A stretch of 64,000 bases of DNA from Kitasatospora cinereorecta. Lineage in GTDB: Bacteria > Actinomycetota > Actinomycetes > Streptomycetales > Streptomycetaceae. Positions 42,601 through 49,148 of this stretch are shown one piece after another (the first letter of the stretch is position 1; the number at the start of each line of letters is the position of its first letter). The position numbers and the translations under genes were made by a program. The notes under the pieces are model-generated. The model worked only from the letters and a program-made list of their open reading frames with translations. It was not told the DNA's origin and did not search any database. The stretch lies in the NCBI RefSeq assembly GCF_024172095.1, contig NZ_JAMZDX010000002.1, forward strand, positions 310,001 through 374,000, written 5' to 3'.

Positions 42601-43793
42601 TGCCGCTCGGCGGGACGGGTCCGGCGGCGACCGAACTGCCCGACCTGGAAAGGGAGTCCGGCTACAGCTTCAACGGGCGGTCCGACACCGACACGCTCCC
42701 GTTGACCGTGCAGCGCCCGGCCGCAGAGCCGGTCGAGGAGCCGGTCGCAGAGTCGGTCGACGATCGCGCGGAGGACGACACCACCCCGCTCCCGGCGGTG
42801 GAGGCGGCCCCCGAGCCCGCGCCGACCCCCGAGCCCGCACCCGCTGTCGAGCCCGCGCCCGCTTTCGAGCCCGCACCCGAGCCCGCGCCGACCCACGACC
42901 AGGCGCCGGCCCCCGACCCGCACGCCACCGCCGCGCAGACCCGGCCCGCCCCGCGCCCGGAGACGGCACCCGCCCGCACCGACAGCGACGACCTGCTCGC
43001 CATCCTCCGTTCCCCGGAGGCGCACACCATGCGCGGTGCCCCGCGGATCCGGCTGCTCGGCCCGGCGGACGTCCTGGGGGCGGCGGGCAGCGCCGAGCCG
43101 TCCGCGACCGCCCGGCTGACCGAGCTGGCCGCGTACCTGGCGCTGCGGCCCGGCACCGAGCACACCGTGCTCGACCGCGACATCCACCCCGGCGCCGCGC
43201 ACCTGGACCCGCGGGCCACCGCCGAGCGCCTGGCCGAGCCGCTGCCCGCCAAACTGGTCGCCCTGTCCGGCTGGTTGGGCGCCGCCACCGACGGCCGCCC
43301 GTTCCTGTCGGCCGAACGCGCCGAGGCGTACACCCTCGCCCCGACGGTGACCTGCGACTGGGACGAGTTCCGCAGCCTGTACCGCCGCGGCATGCGCTCC
43401 ACCTCCGCCACCGCGGACGCGGCGCTCGCCCACGCGCTCGCGCTGGTGCGCGGAGCCCCGTTCGCGGAGACCCCGGCGGGCGCGTACGGCTGGGCGGAGA
43501 CCGAGCGGCAGGACATGCTGGCCGCGATCGTCGACACCGCGCACGAACTGGCCGCCCGCCGCCTGCAGTACGGCGACCACCGCACCGCCGAGGCCGCCAT
43601 CTTCCGCGCCCTCGCGGTCGCCCCGGACGTCGAACTGCTGCACCGCGACCTGTTCTACGCCTACGCCTCGGCCGGGGCCCGGGAGCAGCTGGTCCGGGCC
43701 GTCAACCGCCTCGACGCGCTGTCCCGCCGTACCGGCCGCGACCTCGACCCGGACACCGTCGCCCTGCTGCGCGATCTGCTCACCGGCGAGTGA
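39699..43793 (+). CDS. Large membrane-spanning LysM - BTAD protein
   Basis: 1364 residues. Three N-terminal helices (about 49-75, 101-123, 146-168) are followed by two LysM domains (about 208-267, YTVRDTRPADSLWSIAERQL; about 295-350, VTVHDGDTLSAIAQRELGD), a Pro/Ala linker, and a fourth helix (436-457, IALAASTISVLLAAVMIG). This puts LysM outside, where it can bind peptidoglycan, and the remaining 900 residues inside. The C-terminal 250 residues (AYLALRPGTEHTVLDRDIHP; AETERQDMLAAIVDTAHELA) are a bacterial transcriptional activator domain (BTAD, TPR-like) as in SARP regulators, but no HTH was seen before it. Translationally coupled to the TadG-like gene, so it is part of the pilus operon and may link wall contact to a cytosolic signal (inference). 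Confidence 0.85.
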   Translation: MAARGAHEQTRHPRPADGGGGYRHHPGGPGGPRRPVAGPPPRRRRPGGSLAAALGALLALLGLLAAVPALLLYGTLAVAGMGAPAEGGVVAALTGPDDGRLFLWALVAVGWLAWLCFAGSVLLEIPAQLRGRVARRLPALGWSQRLAAGLVGSVLALLPVAGSAFAATPERPQIAAAPAQVTARAELLALPAAAPATAPAAPEQQPAYTVRDTRPADSLWSIAERQLGSGERWVEIAKLNDGRVMDDAGLRFDADRPIQPGWRLLMPADAKADDARSGAPAALPAAAPTPAHSSVTVHDGDTLSAIAQRELGDAERWPQIFAANQGAQAPDGERLTDPDLVVPGMVLSLPGAPAAQPPAPAPTDPGQQPEQPAPATPAPSAPAPAASAPATPAPSGAATEQPSPSATAPSATPVGPVASATPQHTAPAAEPSDDYRIALAASTISVLLAAVMIGAVARRRTDQQRARRPRHRITMPAPSAARFEAELRARQDTEGLELLNRALRTLARNTVRGGKKLPALVAARVTPARTVELHLAGPAVPIAPFRAAHAPNVWWCPDDASDLLSAGQAAKHAAPYPALVTLGSSPDGSVVLADLETVRLVHLSGHPEDAEDVLRTLAVELAHSPLADRLHLHLVGVAADLPGFGPAAERIHHHASLEDALTALGPRTAKARATLVAADATSPRDARSLGRADDSWTPEIVLSAQPPTGTVPAELGRLLDGRPRTCLAVITRAPERGAGPVARWTLPSTGAATLPGLHLTVELQRLDREQYEHIGELVRSSADFAQHPAPDWTLEGPGEDLDPAELPLPVPVLATVGAAAEADEATTRLLARVIGTGASPFAGTAPTATPAPASAASRHIANALGLHAVNPGPAALPAALPPGVPAAVVPVRPAPAADGSGGADSLSAWARLASGFPLGEGAADAAPVAWAADPEPADAGPDGLRDESVRLDRAPAQDSVESPLRPALPLGGTGPAATELPDLERESGYSFNGRSDTDTLPLTVQRPAAEPVEEPVAESVDDRAEDDTTPLPAVEAAPEPAPTPEPAPAVEPAPAFEPAPEPAPTHDQAPAPDPHATAAQTRPAPRPETAPARTDSDDLLAILRSPEAHTMRGAPRIRLLGPADVLGAAGSAEPSATARLTELAAYLALRPGTEHTVLDRDIHPGAAHLDPRATAERLAEPLPAKLVALSGWLGAATDGRPFLSAERAEAYTLAPTVTCDWDEFRSLYRRGMRSTSATADAALAHALALVRGAPFAETPAGAYGWAETERQDMLAAIVDTAHELAARRLQYGDHRTAEAAIFRALAVAPDVELLHRDLFYAYASAGAREQLVRAVNRLDALSRRTGRDLDPDTVALLRDLLTGE

Positions 43794-43796
43794 CGT

Positions 43797-43828
43797 CCCG
43801 GTGGCGGGGCGGCCGCCCCGCCACCGGG
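43797..43828. terminator. Perfect 32-bp palindrome, bidirectional terminator of the Tad operon
   Basis: 16-base arms CCCGGTGGCGGGGCGG and CCGCCCCGCCACCGGG are exact reverse complements with no spacer. It sits between the stop of the LysM-BTAD gene and the stop of the convergent VOC gene (43835), as expected for a shared terminator. Confidence 0.85.
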
Positions 43829-43834
43829 TCCGGA

Positions 43835-44335
43835 CTACGGGGCCGGGGTGGCCCCGCCGCCCTCGTAGGCGTCCCGGAGGCCCTGGACGTTCAGTTTGCG
43901 CATGCCGAGCATCGCCCGGGTCACCCGGGCCGAGCGCTCCGGGTCGGGGTCGGAGATCATCTCCATCAGGACCTTCGGGACCACCTGCCAGGAGAGCCCG
44001 TAGCGGTCCTTGAGCCAGCCGCACTCGACCTCCTGGCCGCCGCCCTCGGTCAGCGCGGCCCAGTAGGCGTCCACCTCGGCCTGCGAGTCGCAGTCGATCT
44101 GCAGCGAGATCGCCTCGGTGAAGGGGAACAGCGGTCCGCCGTTGAGGGCGATGAAGCGCTGGCCGGCCAGTTCGAAGGTGACGGTCATGACCGTCCCGGC
44201 CACTCCGGGGCCGGCCTCGCCGTACCGCTGCACGTCGACCACCCGGGAGCCGGGGAAGACCGAGGTGTAGAAGGCGGCCGCCTCCTCGGCCTGGTGGTCG
44301 AACCAGAGGAAGGTGGTGATCTTCTGCTCGGCCAT
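43835..44335 (-). CDS. VOC family protein (PhnB-like)
   Basis: 166 residues from ATG 44335. The PhnB/3-demethylubiquinone-like arrangement of the glyoxalase fold: TFLWFDHQAEEAAAFYTSVF, GTVMTVTFELAGQRFIALNG, AISLQIDCDSQAEVDAYWAA, and GWLKDRYGLSWQVVPKVLME. Proteins of this class bind small substrates or metals; no activity can be assigned. Convergent with the Tad operon across a palindromic terminator. Confidence 0.9.
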   Translation of the reverse strand: MAEQKITTFLWFDHQAEEAAAFYTSVFPGSRVVDVQRYGEAGPGVAGTVMTVTFELAGQRFIALNGGPLFPFTEAISLQIDCDSQAEVDAYWAALTEGGGQEVECGWLKDRYGLSWQVVPKVLMEMISDPDPERSARVTRAMLGMRKLNVQGLRDAYEGGGATPAP

Positions 44336-44489
44336 GGGTCTCCTCCTCGAGGGCTGTCCCGATCGAAGCTAGCGGCCGCCGGTGCGCCCGCCCGGCTGGA
44401 CGCGCCGTCACCGCGCACACCCGGGCTTGACTTGAAGCGCGCATGAGGTTTCAGGATGGGCGGCGGCACGACACGGGACCGGAGAGGGG

Positions 44490-45461
44490 ATGGGCATGCG
44501 CGCGGTATGGCTGCGGGAGTTCGGCGGACCGGAGGTGCTGGTGGCCGGCGCCGCCCCGGATCCGGTGCCCGGACCGGGACAGGTCCTGGTGGCGGTGGCG
44601 CACGCCAACATCACCTTCGTCGAGACCCAGTTCCGCGCGTCCGGCCGCGGCCCGTTCGCCGTCGAACCCCCGTTCGTCCCGGGCAACGGCGTCGGCGGTA
44701 CGGTCGCCGCCGTCGGCGAGGGTGTCGACCCGGCGCTGCTCGGGCGGCGTGTGGTGGCGTCCACCGGCGGCTCCGGCGGGTACGCCGAACTGGCGCTCGC
44801 CGCGGCCGACGGGCTGTTCGAGGTCCCGGACGGTCTGGCGACGGACGCGGCGGTCGCCCTGCTGGCCGACGGCCGCACCGCCGCGCTGCTGGTCGGCGAG
44901 GCCGCCCTGCGGCCCGGTGACCGGGTCCTGGTGGAGGCCGCCGCGGGCGGAGTCGGCACCCTGCTGGTGCAGCTCGCCACGGCCGCCGGCGCCACCGTCA
45001 CCGCCGCGGCCGGCGGGGAGGCCAAGCTCCGACTCGCCCGCGAACTCGGCGCCGCCCGCACCGTCGACTACACCAGGACCGGCTGGGAGGCGGAGGCCGG
45101 GCCGCAGGACGTGGTCCTCGACGGCGTCGGCGGCGCCGTCGGACGGGCCGCCTTCACCACCCTCGTGCCCGGCGGACGGATGCTCACCTACGGGCTCTCC
45201 AGCGGCTCCTGGGCGGCGATCCCGGAGGCCGAGGCGGCGGCGCGCGGCGTGGCGCTGCTGGGCCTGCGCCCCACGCCCGAACGCATCCGCGCGGCCACCG
45301 GGCACGTGCTCGCCGAGGCCGCCGCCGGACGCCTGCGGCCGGTGATCGGCCGGCGCTTCCCGCTGGAGCGGGCGGCCGAGGCGCACGCGGCGATCGAGTC
45401 CCGGGCCACCCTCGGCAAGACCCTCCTGGACGTCGCCCCCACGGCTGACCCGCGCGGATAA
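44490..45461 (+). CDS. Zinc-independent alcohol dehydrogenase / quinone oxidoreductase-like (MDR family)
   Basis: 323 residues; ATG 44496 (MRAVWLREFGGPEVL, GAGAGGGG upstream) is an equally good start. MDR fold: GNGVGGTVAAVGEGVDPALL, GRRVVASTGGSGGYAELALA, then the NADPH motif VEAAAGGVGTLLVQLATAAG and GAARTVDYTR. The catalytic and structural zinc Cys residues of alcohol dehydrogenases are absent, as in zeta-crystallin quinone reductases. Probably a cytosolic NADPH-dependent reductase. Confidence 0.9.
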   Translation: MGMRAVWLREFGGPEVLVAGAAPDPVPGPGQVLVAVAHANITFVETQFRASGRGPFAVEPPFVPGNGVGGTVAAVGEGVDPALLGRRVVASTGGSGGYAELALAAADGLFEVPDGLATDAAVALLADGRTAALLVGEAALRPGDRVLVEAAAGGVGTLLVQLATAAGATVTAAAGGEAKLRLARELGAARTVDYTRTGWEAEAGPQDVVLDGVGGAVGRAAFTTLVPGGRMLTYGLSSGSWAAIPEAEAAARGVALLGLRPTPERIRAATGHVLAEAAAGRLRPVIGRRFPLERAAEAHAAIESRATLGKTLLDVAPTADPRG

Positions 45462-45501
45462 TCCGTCGAAGAACGGGCGACGGTCCGCCTACGATCTGCG
45501 C

Positions 45502-46542
45502 ATGATCGAGCCTGCGTACCCCGCCAAACCCAGTCCGGGCGACCGCGTCGCCATCGTCTCGCCCGCCGCCGGCCTCCCCGAGCTCTACCCGCTGCCGTAC
45601 GAGCTCGGGCTGCGCCGGCTCACCGAGGACTTCGGCCTGGTGCCCGTCGAGTACCCCACCACCCGGAAGATGGGCACCAGCCCGCAGGAGCGGGCCGCCG
45701 ACCTGCACGCGGCCTTCGCCGACCCGGAGATCAAGGCGGTCATCGCCTCGATCGGCGGCTCCGACCAGATCACCGTGATCCCCCACCTGGACGCCGAGTT
45801 GATCCGGGCCAACCCCAAGCCCTTCTTCGGCTACAGCGACAACACCAACCTGCTGGACTTCCTGTGGCGGCAGGGCATCGTCGGCTTCCACGGCGGCGGC
45901 GTGATGACCCAGTACGGCCGTCCCGGCGCGATGGACCCGATGAGCGAGTCCTCGATCCGGGCCGCGCTGTTCACCTCCGGCCCGTACGAGCTGACCGAGC
46001 CGGCCCGGATCACCGAGGTCAACCGCGACTGGGCCGACCCGGCGACCTTCGACGCCGAACCCGCCACCGAGCCGGCCACCGGCTGGTCCTGGCACCGCGC
46101 CGACCGGGTGGTCGAGGGCCGCAGCTGGGGCGGCTGCCTGGACATCGTCGCCTGGCTGATGATGGCCGACCGGATCGCGCCGCCGGAGACGTACGAGGGC
46201 TGCGTGCTGTTCCTGGAGACGTCCGAGGAGCTGATGAGCGCCGACGAGGTCTACTTCACCCTGCGCTGCATGGGCGAGCGCGGACTGCTCCGCCGCTTCC
46301 CGGCGCTGCTGATGGGCCGGGCGATGGCCTGGTCCTTCCAGAAGCCCCTCGGGCCGGCCGAGCGCGAGCGCCACCGCGCCGAGCAGCGGGCCGCCGTGCT
46401 GCGTGCGCTCGCCGAGTACGCGCCGGACACCATGGCGGTGTTCGACGTGGACCTCGGCCACACCGAACCGCAGCAGATCGTCCCGTACGGCGGCGTGGTC
46501 CGGGTGGACGGGCCCGCTCGCCGCGTCACCGTGCACTACTGA
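45502..46542 (+). CDS. S66 family peptidase (LD-carboxypeptidase / MccF-like)
   Basis: 346 residues from ATG 45502. GDRVAIVSPAAGLPELYPLP opens the domain; IGGSDQITVIPHLD and FFGYSDNTNLLDF carry the nucleophile Ser; CVLFLETSEELMSADEVYF the Glu; and VFDVDLGHTEPQQIVPYGG the His. The family cleaves the L-D bond of peptidoglycan tetrapeptides (LdcA) or inactivates microcin C (MccF); the longer loops with W residues look more MccF-like. It ends at a strong hairpin terminator. Confidence 0.9.
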   Translation: MIEPAYPAKPSPGDRVAIVSPAAGLPELYPLPYELGLRRLTEDFGLVPVEYPTTRKMGTSPQERAADLHAAFADPEIKAVIASIGGSDQITVIPHLDAELIRANPKPFFGYSDNTNLLDFLWRQGIVGFHGGGVMTQYGRPGAMDPMSESSIRAALFTSGPYELTEPARITEVNRDWADPATFDAEPATEPATGWSWHRADRVVEGRSWGGCLDIVAWLMMADRIAPPETYEGCVLFLETSEELMSADEVYFTLRCMGERGLLRRFPALLMGRAMAWSFQKPLGPAERERHRAEQRAAVLRALAEYAPDTMAVFDVDLGHTEPQQIVPYGGVVRVDGPARRVTVHY

Positions 46543-46551
46543 CGGCCCGCC

Positions 46552-46577
46552 GGGCGGGTGGCTCGGCCCACCCGCCC
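46552..46577 (+). terminator. Hairpin terminator after S66 peptidase gene
   Basis: GGGCGGGTGG (46552-46561) and CCACCCGCCC (46568-46577) form a perfect 10-bp stem with a 6-nt loop, 10 bp after the stop. Confidence 0.8.
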
Positions 46578-46687
46578 TGGCTCGGATCCCGGGGGACCCC
46601 GTAAGGTGACGGGGATCGGACGTGGTGGCAGGCACCGCGGCGGCAGGCACGACGTCGCAGGTGCGACGGGGGCGGGAGTGACCGGGA

Positions 46688-48913
46688 GTGGCGGACGTGA
46701 CGACGTCGTCCGGGGACGGCACACAGCCGGGCCCCGACCTGGTGAAGACCGTTCCGCTGCCGGGCCCGGGCGACCGTGCCGGTGCGGAGCGCACTGGCGA
46801 GCCGCCGGTACCGGCCGACCCCTTCGAGCTGCCGCCGCCCGCGGCGACCGCGGCGGCCCCGGTGGTGCCGCCGATGCCCGCGATGCCGCCGACCGCCCCG
46901 GCCGGGCCGGGTGCCGTCCTGTCAGCGGCGCCGCCCGCGGCCGGGCCTGGCGGGGCGTCCGGCGTCCCGTCCACCGGCTGGACCTCGGTGATGCCGGCCA
47001 TCACCCTCCCCCCGGGCGGGCAGCCGTCCGCCGAGCCGGTCCCGCCCCGCGGCATCGGCAACGGCCTGCGCGGACGCATCCTGGTCGTCGAGGGCGGGTA
47101 CGCCGGCGGCCGGCGCCCGTGGGCGCGCGGCGGCTCGGCCCACACCCACGTCCTGTCCGAGATGATGGCGGGCGTCGCACCGCAGGTGCTGCTCTCCGCC
47201 GACGCCGTGGACGCCGTCCACCTGCCCGGCGGCGCCGACCCGCAGACCGTGCTGGCCCACCTGCGCGCCGCCGCCCGCCACCCCGGCCCGGTCCTGGTGC
47301 ACCTCGGCGGCCACCTCGTCGTCGACCGCCGCGGCGGACAGCTCTACCTCAGCCTGCGCGACGCCAAGCCGTCCGAGAGTCTCCCCTGGAGCGCCCTCGC
47401 CGCCGAACTCCGCCACCGCCCTGCCGAGCTGGACACCCTGGTGATCGCCGACCTGAGCGCCGACCACGCGATGTGGCCGCAGCTCCAGGCGATGGGCCCC
47501 GGCCTCGCCGAGGGCGTACCGATGTGGGCCGTGGTCACCCCCGACCCGGACCAGCTGGGCACCTTCACCCGCGCCCTGATCGAGGCCCTGCACCGCGGGC
47601 GCCCGGGCGCCGAGGCCCTGCTCGCGCCGGAACAGCTCCAGCCGCAGGTCCACTCGGTGCTGCGACCCGACAGCATGGTCGTGGTCGCCCACCCCGCCGA
47701 CCGGCCGTACTTCCGCAACACCTCGCGGCAGATCGGCGGCGGCCCCGACGCCGCCCACCCCGAGCCGCCTCAGGCCGCCAGGCCGACCCGGCCCGCCCCC
47801 GTACCGGCGCCGTCGGCCGCCGAGCCGCGGGTCGAGCTGGGCAAGGGCCGGATCAGCCCCACCTGGACGCCGCGCGGCATGGTCAGCCTGCGCAAGCCCG
47901 GTGTACCGCCCACCCCGGCCCGCCCGCCCCGGCCGGTCTCCCTGCTCAAGGGCCGGCCCGCGCAGCCGGACGCGGCGGCGACGGTGGACCTGGCCAAGCC
48001 GGCCGACGGCGGCGGAGCGGAGCGGGTGGACCTGGCGAAGCCGTCCGCCGCCGTCGATCCGGACCTGGCGGCGACCCTCGACCTGGCCGACCGGGACAGT
48101 GCCCCGGCGGCCACCCTGGACCTCGCCGACCCGGACAGCGCGCTGGCGGCCACCCTGGACCTGGCCGAGCACGGCGCCGGGCCGGCCGCGCGGGTGGAAC
48201 TCGGCAAGCGCGACGGCGGTGCGCCGTCCGAGCCCGCGGAGGCGGCCACGGTGGACCTCGCCGAGCGCGACAGCGCGCTCGCCGCCACGCTCGACCTGGC
48301 CGACCGGGACAGTGCCCTGGCGGCCACCCTGGACCTCGCCGACCACGACGGCGCGCTCGCGGCCACCGTGGACCTGGCCAAGCCCGACGGCGCCCTCGCC
48401 GCCACCGTCGACCTGGGCAAGCCCGCGCCCGCCCCGGAAGCCGAAACCGCAACCGCGGCCGCGGAAGAACCGCCGACCGACTACCGCGAGGCGATCGGAC
48501 GGATCGTCCGCTGCGCCGACGCCGGCGAGCACGACACCGCCGCCGAACTGGCCCTCGCCCTCGAGGAGCAGGCCGTCGCCGCCCACGGACCGGCCGCCCC
48601 GTCCGCGCTGCAGGCCCGGCAGGTCCGAGCCCACGTCTCCCGGCTCGCCGGACGCCCCGCACTGGCGGCGGAGCTGTACCGCGAGGTGGCGCTCACCCTG
48701 CTGCGCACCGAGGGCGCCGGGCACCCGGAGACCCAGCAGGCCGCGACCAACGCCGAGGCGTGCTGGCGGGCGATCCCCGACCCGGCCGAGGCGATCCGGA
48801 TCGCGCCGGACATCATCGAGCTGCGGGCCCACCTCCCCGGCCCGGACGGCCGCAAGCTGCGCGCCGCCGAGCGCTACCTGATGCAACTGGCCGAGGCCAA
48901 GGCGAAGGCCTGA
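46688..48913 (+). CDS. Degenerate caspase-like protein with long short-repeat array and TPR-like C-terminus
   Basis: 741 residues from GTG 46688. A Pro-rich N-terminus (1-120) precedes a caspase-like domain (about 125-350): GRILVVEGGYAGGRRPWARG, VLVHLGGHLVVDRRGGQLYL, LPWSALAAELRHRP, TLVIADLSADHAMW. The His of the GHG motif is kept (GGHLV) but the LDCC nucleophile position reads IADLSAD, so it is probably not a peptidase. Residues about 380-430 carry V-x-L-x-K motifs (RVELGKG, MVSLRKP, PVSLLKG), then ten or more copies of a 13-residue unit like LAATLDLADRDSA (430-580). The end (YREAIGRIVRCADAGEHDTA and after) is TPR-like. Relative of the protein at 29948. No named function. Confidence 0.7.
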   Translation: MADVTTSSGDGTQPGPDLVKTVPLPGPGDRAGAERTGEPPVPADPFELPPPAATAAAPVVPPMPAMPPTAPAGPGAVLSAAPPAAGPGGASGVPSTGWTSVMPAITLPPGGQPSAEPVPPRGIGNGLRGRILVVEGGYAGGRRPWARGGSAHTHVLSEMMAGVAPQVLLSADAVDAVHLPGGADPQTVLAHLRAAARHPGPVLVHLGGHLVVDRRGGQLYLSLRDAKPSESLPWSALAAELRHRPAELDTLVIADLSADHAMWPQLQAMGPGLAEGVPMWAVVTPDPDQLGTFTRALIEALHRGRPGAEALLAPEQLQPQVHSVLRPDSMVVVAHPADRPYFRNTSRQIGGGPDAAHPEPPQAARPTRPAPVPAPSAAEPRVELGKGRISPTWTPRGMVSLRKPGVPPTPARPPRPVSLLKGRPAQPDAAATVDLAKPADGGGAERVDLAKPSAAVDPDLAATLDLADRDSAPAATLDLADPDSALAATLDLAEHGAGPAARVELGKRDGGAPSEPAEAATVDLAERDSALAATLDLADRDSALAATLDLADHDGALAATVDLAKPDGALAATVDLGKPAPAPEAETATAAAEEPPTDYREAIGRIVRCADAGEHDTAAELALALEEQAVAAHGPAAPSALQARQVRAHVSRLAGRPALAAELYREVALTLLRTEGAGHPETQQAATNAEACWRAIPDPAEAIRIAPDIIELRAHLPGPDGRKLRAAERYLMQLAEAKAKA
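47972..48425 (+). repeat. Coding array of a ~39-bp (13-residue) repeat
   Basis: The encoded unit is A-A-T-(V/L)-D-L-A-(K/D/E)-x-D-(S/G)-A-(L/P), seen about ten times with individual units shortened or interrupted. Five successive units between about 48241 and 48420 keep exact 39-bp spacing, and several are nearly identical at the DNA level, indicating recent expansion. Confidence 0.8.
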
Positions 48914-48942
48914 GGCCCGGGACAGTCCCGAACCTCAGGCCT
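48906..48942 (+). terminator. Hairpin terminator at end of caspase-like repeat gene
   Basis: AGGCCTGAGG (48906-48915) and CCTCAGGCCT (48933-48942) are perfect 10-bp arms, and the stop codon lies in the left arm. The loop has its own GGGAC...GTCCC mini-stem. Confidence 0.8.
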
Positions 48943-48970
48943 CGATCGCGAGCCCGCTCGACGGAAGGGC

Positions 48971-49148
48971 CTAGGGTCCGTCTTCAAACCCCCGCCTGCC
49001 TGGCGACGCCTGGGCACGCACCTCGCCGCGTTGTCGTCGGTCGCCGATGCTCCGCATGGACTCCCTCCTCCGCCTTGCGATGCACGCACCCAGACGCCGC
49101 CAGGCCCGCCCTCCGGGCGGACGACGGGGGTTTGAAGACGGACCCTAG
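48971..49148. mobile_element. MITE-like 170-bp hairpin element flanked by CTAG
   Basis: Ends are exact inverted repeats: GGTCCGTCTTCAAACCCCCG (48975-48994) and its complement (49125-49144), each bordered by CTAG (48971-48974, 49145-49148). Inside, the pairing continues imperfectly (GCCTGGCGACGCCTGGG with CCCAGACGCCGCCAGGC; GATGCTCCGCATGGACTCCC near the centre), so nearly the whole element can fold on itself. It carries no gene. CTAG is the likely 4-bp target duplication. The right CTAG is shared with the adjoining insertion sequence. Confidence 0.75.

Noticed and set aside
39516..44444. Very long open frame on the minus strand (over 1600 codons) opposite the LysM-BTAD gene
   Set aside because: It lies antisense to a gene with clear domains, is Gly/Arg/Ala-dominated and has no recognisable motifs; high GC leaves reverse frames open.
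48971..49148. Remnant of a transposase gene
   Set aside because: The two halves are complementary along most of their length and no frame shows transposase motifs; a hairpin element explains it better.
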